Of a stretch of 64,000 nucleotides of DNA, positions 57,199-64,000 are shown piece by piece. The notes beneath the pieces are model-generated. The model was not told the origin of the DNA. It ran no database searches and saw only the letters and a program-made list of their open reading frames with translations. Made by a program: the position numbers and the translations under genes. The stretch spans positions 46,378,352 to 46,442,351 of the forward strand of contig JAAONU010000011.1 of NCBI GenBank assembly GCA_012932295.1, in the 5' to 3' direction. Within the stretch, counting starts at the first letter, position 1. The number at the start of each line of letters is the position of its first letter. This stretch comes from Cyclina sinensis (lineage: Eukaryota; Mollusca; Bivalvia; Venerida; Veneridae).

Positions 57199-59255
57199 GT
57201 AATTCTTTGACATTATTGGGAGATAGATACATCATAACTGTACTGTATAACCAAATATTCTATATAGATATATGCATAAATGCGTTTATACAATAATCCT
57301 ATGAGAAGAAAGAAGGCAAAACAGATTTTAAAGTGATTACCCAAGTTAATGAATCATGTGTTAAGAGATTTATTTGCACTGTTCTGATGAAGTTCAGAGA
57401 TTTATGAACACCGACTACTTATAATACATAGAAAAGCCAAGCAAAAGTAGGAAACCTGCATAAAAAGGTAAATTCATTTAAGATTCAGAAAATTCCCCTT
57501 TCTAAGCACTCTTGATTACAATGGTAATTTATGAATATGATCTGACGCGGTCAAATATAATCCAATCTCCTGCGCAGAGCCGTACCGTTCCGTACCTTCA
57601 CTGAATGTAGTGTAACCGATGTGAAAGAGAGTGAATATAATCGTGATACATTCATGGTAAAACACAACTAAATGTATGAAATTCATTTTTGTTACGACTT
57701 GCAGAGAAAATGAATTTGCTAGAAAAATGAGTTTTACGCATATGGTAAAAGCCTTATATACTAATTTCATTCAGTTGTCATATAAGAGTAATCTTGTATG
57801 GCTTTAAGGACCGAAGTTGAGTTTATATTATTATTTTCTTATTATTTGAATTTATCACATAGATTGTAATATTCAAAGATTACAAAATAGCTGCGCTTCT
57901 GTCTTGTAATTGTCATTCTCATTCTAAAATAAAGTATGTTTAATATTCCATAAGTAACCTTTACTCTTTAGTTATTTATGTTGATCATAAATAAGAATGA
58001 AGTCTCATTTATTTCATAATTCCTAATTTTGTTGTAAGACATGCATTTTGCAATCTGTGATTTCTGTGTTATTCAAAATGACCCGTGATTGGAACAAACG
58101 AAACTTTATGCTTTCCTCTTCAGGTAAAAACTGCTGCTCCTACAAAATCTCTTTCTGAATTGTAGCAACAAATTAAAAAAAATCACTTGATATTAGAGTC
58201 GCAGGTGTTAGCTTTGATTATTAACAAAAAAAAAACGGATACACGTTCAAAGGACTTAAATTCATGTACCCTTTGATTCTTTGAAAAAGCTTTAATCATT
58301 TTGTAAAGCTTAGATCCTTTTAGTTCGTAGTATCTGAACAAAAAGAACAAAGGGTGTCTGATTAAAGCGGTGGATTGTTTAAAAAAAGGGAAAAAACTAT
58401 CACATCGGCCAGTCAGCAAGCAATGATTTATCACAGTGACTTTAAATGTAGATATGTAATAGTTACTTCATAAGTTTGAGCTGTCTATGTATAGTAATCA
58501 CACCGCGGGCCCGGAAACGAATGATATGTTTGCCTTAAAGAAATGCAAGCAAACAATAGCACATTCAGATTTGAAATTGAGCAAAAACAGCCTGAAGTTT
58601 TGAGTGTCCGCAGAAATTTATGATTAGTAAGATCAAAGACCTAAGAAAGATCTATGGTTAGACTGTTTATCTGGTGATGGAATTAAAAGTATTTAGTTTT
58701 GTTGTTGTTGATTCATTTTTCTTCATGTTCTTTAATTGTTATTGTTTTTGGGAAATGTTTTGTGGTAGGGGAAACATAGAATTAATAATTTCATTCTTGA
58801 TAAAAACCTCTTTTCACCGTAATTTGTAATGCTTCTATGTGTCTTGCCAGTCTGATTATAGTAACTTGAAGGCATTTATCATTATCAGCAGTTTATAATT
58901 CATTTTTCAAATTAAATTAATACTGCCAAGCAATCGATCTAACGACTTTAACTAGCTGCCGCATTTCAGGAAACACGTGTTCCATTTGATTTGCCATTTC
59001 AAAAAAAAAATATTAAGACTTGATGATAAAAGTGTTTTTGTGTGCTCGCTCATGTCACGCAAAATTAGCAGATGTAGATAACTATTTTTCCGCTTTGCAT
59101 CTGTATCTGTAGGTAATACCTCTGTGTAATCCAAAATCGGGTTTTCACAACGCATTTTGGATGTTCTACTAGTCGCATAAATGTATATCATTCTTAAAAG
59201 ATTCCACACTTGTACAATTCATTATTGAGTCACTGAGAGAGTACCAATCTATCAC
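57199..59255. other. Intergenic AT-rich DNA, nothing recognised
   Basis: Minus-strand frames of 83-85 codons at 57516-57770, 58183-58434 and 58952-59209 have no family features and no conserved-looking content. Confidence 0.4.
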
Positions 59256-59259
59256 AGTT

Positions 59260-59745
59260 CTTGGAAAGAATGATTGTTTGTAAATTTCTGTTTTGGCAAA
59301 TATTTGCTTGTAGCACTATAGTTGTTGCATATTTTTTCTCAATAGGATTTGAGCTAATAGTCTTTATACGATTTTGTACGGATGGAGCGACTTTGACCCT
59401 TAGGAGTGAGATAGTCTTGTATGTTAATAGCAGGTACCTATCCTTCCACCATCTTGTAGAAGAACGTCAGACGTGACATAGTTTTCTTTGTTCCTGTAGA
59501 GATGGAAGTTCAAGTTGCTGAAGTATGTTGGAGACATAGCCGTTTTTTCTTGACCGGTAGTTTCTTGTTATAAATCATGCTGCGGCCCTCTTAATACGTC
59601 TATCGATATCAGTTTTGAGGAATGGATCCAAGATCATACTTACATATTCAAGTTTTGATCGTTCAAGTGCTAGGTAGGCCTTTCTCCTGCAGGGTAATGG
59701 ACAGTATCTGAGATTCCTTCTTAAAAAGCCTAGGCTGGATTCTCA
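59260..59745 (-). pseudogene. Decayed LINE reverse transcriptase, C-terminal part
   Basis: On the minus strand from about 59735, one frame reads LRRNLRYCPLPCRRKAYLAL, ERSKLEYVSMILDPFLKTDI and DRRIKRAAA, then a TGA stop, then FITRNYRSRKNGYVSNILQQ and LELPSLQEQRK. The order A-Y-L-A-L-x-R-S-x-L-E-Y ... W/LDP ... RRAA-FIT-x-x-YRSR ... LPxLQERR is typical of the region after the catalytic domain of CR1/Jockey-like LINEs. Stops and frame changes show it is dead. Confidence 0.7.
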
Positions 59746-60138
59746 GACGTCTGCGATTGCAAAGTTTGAATTCCATTTGCCAAAGACCTTAAGTACCAAA
59801 TATGTGATATTTAGACTTTGCATATATTTTTCTTAGAAAACTACTGTCTGCATTTCGATGACGATTTGAACGAAAAAGATTTAGTTATCCAGTTTACATA
59901 AAGCGACTGGCTCACAGATGGGCCGACGATGAAAAAAAAGGAAATGTTCTTTCATCTTGAAATTTTTGCTGCAGTTGTGAAGGCCATATTTAAACTAAGT
60001 TACTGATTCATTTTTGATACAGAAAAAAACATCAAAATATAAAGTTTTACACACTTTTATCGGTAAAAAAATTACCCCGTTAGTCACGGGGTAGATACTT
60101 TAGTTATAACATTAATTTTGACGCATCCGTAAAAGTAG

Positions 60139-60220
60139 GTGCTGTGGCTCAGTGGTCTAGATCGTCGCTCTATATTTTACTGACCGAAAGGTCGTGGGTT
60201 CAAATCCTGGTTAAGTCAAA
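60139..60220 (+). mobile_element. tRNA-like pseudogene or SINE head
   Basis: A box TGGCTCAGTGG and B box GGTTCAAATCC are both good, spaced as in a tRNA, but the acceptor ends do not pair and the anticodon arm is irregular. Not a functional tRNA. Confidence 0.55.
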
Positions 60221-60339
60221 ACTTTTTTTCAGTTTTCATCGTGTATAGAAGCATAATATTACGTTTTTTTTTCATAGTATATTAAATTCTCTAAAATTTT
60301 AAAGAAAAAAAATCAGCAAAATTCTGTGAGTCAGTCGCT

Positions 60340-60525
60340 TTAAGCGGTGGTCGAGGGATTAGAGCGTCGGACTCCCGATCCGGAGGTTGCTGGTTCGAAT
60401 CCCACCAGAGGTGAGACTCTCCAGTGACATTCTACAATCCTCGCTTTCGGCGCGAGTACTGGTATGAACCCAGGAAGCGGTTGCAAGAACTTACCTGCCT
60501 AGTATAGTCAGTATTGACTGTTGGC
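60340..60525 (+). mobile_element. tRNA-derived SINE, best-preserved copy
   Basis: Head 'gcggtggtcgagggattaga' (A box), 'ggactcccgatccggaggtt' (anticodon-like arm), 'GGTTCGAATCC' (B box). Body with 'ctttcggcgcgagtactggt' and 'gaacccaggaagcggttgca'. Related copies at 39590 and 48838. Confidence 0.75.
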
Positions 60526-61126
60526 AGTAATTAGTTGAACTTGAGACGTAGTGACAAAATTTCGAATATGTAACGATTCGCCACAATAACGATTCACCAC
60601 AATAACGATTCGCCACAGAAATTCACGATTCACCACAAGTCAGCTAACGATTCGCCACAAAGTAATAACGATTCGCCACAATTTCAAAAAGTGTAAGGAG
60701 TACACATTTTAATCAGTTAACGGCTTGCCACAAAGTAATATAACGATTCCTCACAGCTTTCAAAATTGAAAAATAATTACAAATTGATGAAGGGCATGGC
60801 GTCCTGTTAAAAGGGAATGGAGCTGCGCCATGCTAATTTGCTTAAGATTTAACTATAGTAAGTGTGTGTGATATGCGAATATGTAACGATTCGCCACAAT
60901 AACGATTCGCCACAATAACGATTCACCACAGGAATTCACGATTCACCACAAGTCAGTTAACGATTCGCCACAAAGTAATAACGATTCGCCACAGTTTTCT
61001 AAAAGTGTAAGGAGTACACATTTTAATCTTTTAACGACTCGCATCAAAATAATATAACGATTAATCAGTTTTCAAAATTGAAAAATAATTACAAATTGAT
61101 GAATTTGTAGATGTGTGTAAGCGTGC

Positions 61127-61130
61127 GTGC

Positions 61131-61176
<46 letters not shown>
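61127..61176. repeat. (GC)n(GT)n alternating purine-pyrimidine tract
   Basis: GTGCGTGC, then GCGCGCGCGC, then (GT)n for about 50 bp, uninterrupted. The composition favours Z-DNA. Confidence 0.95.
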
Positions 61177-61638
61177 AATTTACTTTGTCACAATTGTGTC
61201 CAATTGTATTTATATTTATGCTAAGTAAATTAATTGCTTTTTTAGTTTTTATGTATGCGAATATAACATGAAAAATTTAAGTCGCCTTTTGATTTAAAAA
61301 TTAATTTGTACATTAATTAGTATGGAAACCTTTGATAATTTGTATAATATATATATATAATTAAAGTCTTATAACTTGAGTCTTTTTTGTGATTTTGTTC
61401 ACGCTTTTTTAAAACAGAACTCTTACATTTAATAAACATTTTATTGTCATTGGCCGACACTATTTAAATTTAATAGTTTGATTCCGACAAAATCAAAGAA
61501 AATAGTCTCTGCACTTTCTAAATGCATTCACTTCGCCAGTAAGAAACGTATTGCACGCTCCTTTCATTATTCCTAATTATATAACAAACTGTGCGCAAGG
61601 TATATTTGAATATTTGTATATTTATACTTTCAGTCAAG

Positions 61639-61672
61639 CAGGGCCTTAATTTACATGTAAATTAAGGCCCTG
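61639..61672. repeat. Perfect 34-bp palindrome with flanking 7-bp direct repeat
   Basis: CAGGGCCTTAATTTACA is followed immediately by its exact reverse complement. AGTCAAG lies on both sides. The related copy at about 63380 has only one TCAAG and no palindrome. Confidence 0.95.
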
Positions 61673-62085
61673 AGTCAAGGTACTTTTTAACAAAGTAATA
61701 ATAAGGAATATGATTATCACTTTAAAACTTTAATGTACAATGATTAAAAACACAAGTTTGATTGATTTGTCACCGAACCGATTGATCATTGATAAATGTG
61801 ATATTTTTGGTATTCATATTTTCCGTATCAATAATGAGATAAATGTGTGATATTTCATAATAATGAAGCTATGACAAACCAAAATTTCTCTTTTTAAATA
61901 TCTATTTTCATCAAATTACCAAACAAATATATACGAAAAAACATAAGTTAAAAAATAGTTTGTTTTATTACTTTGTGGTGAATCGTTATTTCTTTGTGGC
62001 GAGTCGTTATTACTCTGTGGTGAATCGTTATATGAACCTGTGGCGAATCGTTAGTGGCGAATCGTTATTGTGGCGAATCGTTACA

Positions 62086-63798
62086 TTTTCTGATATGCAA
62101 AATACTTTCTCACAATTGTGTGCAATTGTATTATATAGTTATGCTAAATAAATTAATTCCTTTGTTTTCTTAGTTATTACGCGAATATAACATGAAAAAT
62201 GCAAGTTGTTTCTTAACAAACTCGAATTTTTTCAAGTACAGAAAAAAGTCCATGTCCATAAATTGATTACGTTTTTACTCCTAAATCTCGCCGATGGAAG
62301 ACATATCTACACAGATATATACAAGGTGAACAATCAACTGGGTTTATTAAGTAAAGGGAAAAGTCTACTCTTCGATGCATTGATTGTATTTTATTTCTAC
62401 GTTCATAATTTCTTTTTTATAAAATAAAACCTTTACTGCATACAACTTTTACACATTTTTGAAGTATATATACATTTTATCTACAAAACACTTCACTTTT
62501 TTTAAAGTTCACTCAAACTGGTCCGTATATGTATGAACACCTTTACAAGAGGTCACAGGTCTGAATTTCCCCCCGATGGTACGCCTCCCAAATTTGCTGC
62601 CCAAATTCTTCCCTGAATGGATTTGTCATTTTTGTTTGAGAACGTTTAATTTGTCTTTTCTGTCAATGACAATCAAAGATAAACTTTCAACCCATATTTC
62701 TTGTACGTAAGGTTTCTTTTGTTCATTATCCAGAAAAAAAAAGTTATATATAATTATTTTCAAGTCAAGTCAAGTCAATTTATTTCGCAATCGGCAAAAG
62801 ATTTGCCTTTCGCCATTTACATTTGTGTGCATGAAAATATGGCCAAGACAATAATATATTTTGCAGACATAATATTGTTGAATCTGTTAATTGTAGGCCA
62901 TGATGCGTTGATTTGTAATAAACGTTTACGCTCGGACAAATTAGAAGAAAATGAAATTCTGTCTCAATTCGTCTTTGATTGCAAAAACCACAGTATCTAT
63001 TTTCTCTAGGAGTATTATCATATCTACCAATTTCTATTGCTTAGGTATGTGAGGATACTCTAAAACGTGTTCATTGTATTCTTAATAGATCAGTTTCTAT
63101 ATTATCCAAGTACGATTCATATTCAAAGCTAGTTTTGAATTTGCTGTAATAAGACCATTTGTTTGTACTTGAGAGTGAAGCTAACCATTTTTGAATGTAT
63201 TGGTCAACTGTCTGTCTGTCTGTCTGTCTGTTTAACGTCTCATCCGAAAGACTAAATGGTTAATTAATTTGTTTCTGCGTATTTATACTACTCGTTAACC
63301 AAAAATATTTATCACTCAGCGACACGCTTCTTTCATTTTTCATAATTATATAACAAACTGTGCACAATTATATTTGAACCTTCGATCAAGGTTATTTTTA
63401 ATGGTAATAATAAGGAATATGATTACCACTTTAAAACTTTAATGTACAATGATTAAAAACACAATTTTGATTGATGTGTCATCGAACCGATCGATCAGTT
63501 GGATAAATGTGATATTATTAGTATTCATATTTTCCAGATCAGTAATGAGATAAATGTGCGACGTTTTATTATAATGAAGCTATTACAAACCAAAATTTCT
63601 TTTTCCAAATATTTATTTTCTTCAAATTATCATACAAAATAAATGAAAAACATAAGTACCACAAAAATATTTTATTTTAATTACTTTGTGGCGAATCGTT
63701 ATTTCTTTGTGACGAGTCGTTATTACTATGTGGTGAATCGTTATATGAACCTGTGGCGAATCGTTAGTGGCGAATCGTTATTGTGGCGAATCGTTACA
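62086..63798. mobile_element. Second, tandem copy of the modular-end transposon (copy 2)
   Basis: 62095-62205 matches 61180-61290 and 63325-63798 matches 61555-62085. Between these, about 62210-63300 is absent from copy 1, including a 'caagtcaagtcaagtcaatt' repeat at 62763 and a (CTGT)n tract at 63204-63231. The right end repeats the modules and finishes GAATCGTTACA at 63798. Confidence 0.75.
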
Positions 63799-64000
63799 TT
63801 TTCAAAATTTGGTACTATGGTGCTGCAGAAAAGCTTTGAGGAAATTGATGCCATGCCATAAAATATACGACTTTCACCCTTATATATGTATTTGATTTGA
63901 TAATTGATTTAAAAAAACCCTGCCAACATAATTTACAAGCCCTAAACTTAATCGAACTAAGAGCTTTAAACAAAATGAAAAACAAGCGGAATACAGCAAA
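63799..64000. other. Window end, nothing recognised
   Basis: Flank of the transposon copies. Confidence 0.4.

Larger units (their letters stand above)
60568..62085. mobile_element. Transposon with modular TAACGATTCGCCACA ends (copy 1, duplicated left end)
   Basis: The left terminus starts ATGTAACGATTCGCCACA at 60568 and carries about eight direct copies of TAACGATTCGCCACA or close variants by 60770. A second copy of this terminus, shifted by 313 bp, begins at 60881. The right end, 61971-62085, carries six inverted copies (TGTGGCGAATCGTTA) and ends GAATCGTTACA. No coding region. Confidence 0.82.

Noticed and set aside
60139..60220. Functional tRNA gene
   Set aside because: A and B boxes are present, but the acceptor stem does not pair and the anticodon arm is irregular; SINE heads with the same boxes are common here.
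60568..61100. CRISPR-like array of short repeats
   Set aside because: Eukaryotic context, irregular spacing, and the same modules inverted at the right ends show transposon termini.
61960..63861. Two similar plus-strand frames (MFYYFVVNRYFF..., MKNISTTKIFY...)
   Set aside because: The similar peptides (NRYMNLWRIVSGESLLWRIV) are translations of the inverted transposon modules.

Overview
The window is animal nuclear DNA, most likely from a bivalve mollusc. It is AT-rich, its genes are spread over introns with GT-AG borders, its proteins are metazoan families, and it is crowded with interspersed repeats of a style I associate with bivalve genomes (GACGGACGGACG-type tracts, 'GAAGGCCATGATGGCCCT...CTCACCTGAG' borders, tRNA-headed SINEs). 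The bivalve call is inference; 'metazoan' is secure. No complete transposase or reverse transcriptase, no functional tRNA or rRNA gene and no CRISPR array was seen.

Five protein-coding genes were assembled by hand from exon reading frames and splice sites. (1) A minus-strand claudin-like four-helix membrane protein (7305-10688, 3 exons, 578 aa) has a very long cytoplasmic tail ending in a PDZ-ligand-like SSVV. (2) A second, paralogous claudin-like gene (13811-15584, minus) lies directly upstream in the same orientation, so the pair looks like a tandem duplication. (3) GNPNAT1, glucosamine 6-phosphate N-acetyltransferase (22092 to about 27978, minus, 6 exons, about 189 aa), acts in the UDP-GlcNAc pathway. 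(4) CRLS1, mitochondrial cardiolipin synthase (28190-35852, plus, 7 exons, 339 aa), is head-to-head with GNPNAT1, probably sharing a promoter of about 0.2 kb. (5) An ankyrin-repeat plus SOCS-box protein of the ASB type (42179 to 48724 or 54037, minus), a probable Cullin-5 substrate receptor, is convergent with CRLS1.

Layout: 1-4170 is satellite-like tandem DNA; 4171-7304 is sparse apart from a decayed LINE ORF1-like fragment; 7305-15584 holds the claudin-like pair with a large interspersed repeat between them; 15585-22091 is non-coding with SINE, foldback and 86-bp repeat sequence; 22092-35852 holds GNPNAT1 and CRLS1; 35853-42178 is intergenic with a 1.9-kb TTAA-flanked element; 42179-54037 holds the ASB-type gene, with a 3.2-kb repeat block upstream of its clear exons; 54038-64000 is transposon-rich (nested elements, tandem copies of an element with modular ends, a decayed LINE, SINEs).

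The most unusual observations are: a 2.9-kb minisatellite in CRLS1 intron 5 whose 44-bp unit resembles the exon 5 donor site and carries many splice-donor lookalikes; a perfect 34-bp palindrome flanked by a 7-bp direct repeat with an apparent empty site in a paralogous copy nearby; two element families whose termini are built from repeated short modules; and a clean transposon-in-transposon nest. The genes do not form an obvious common pathway.
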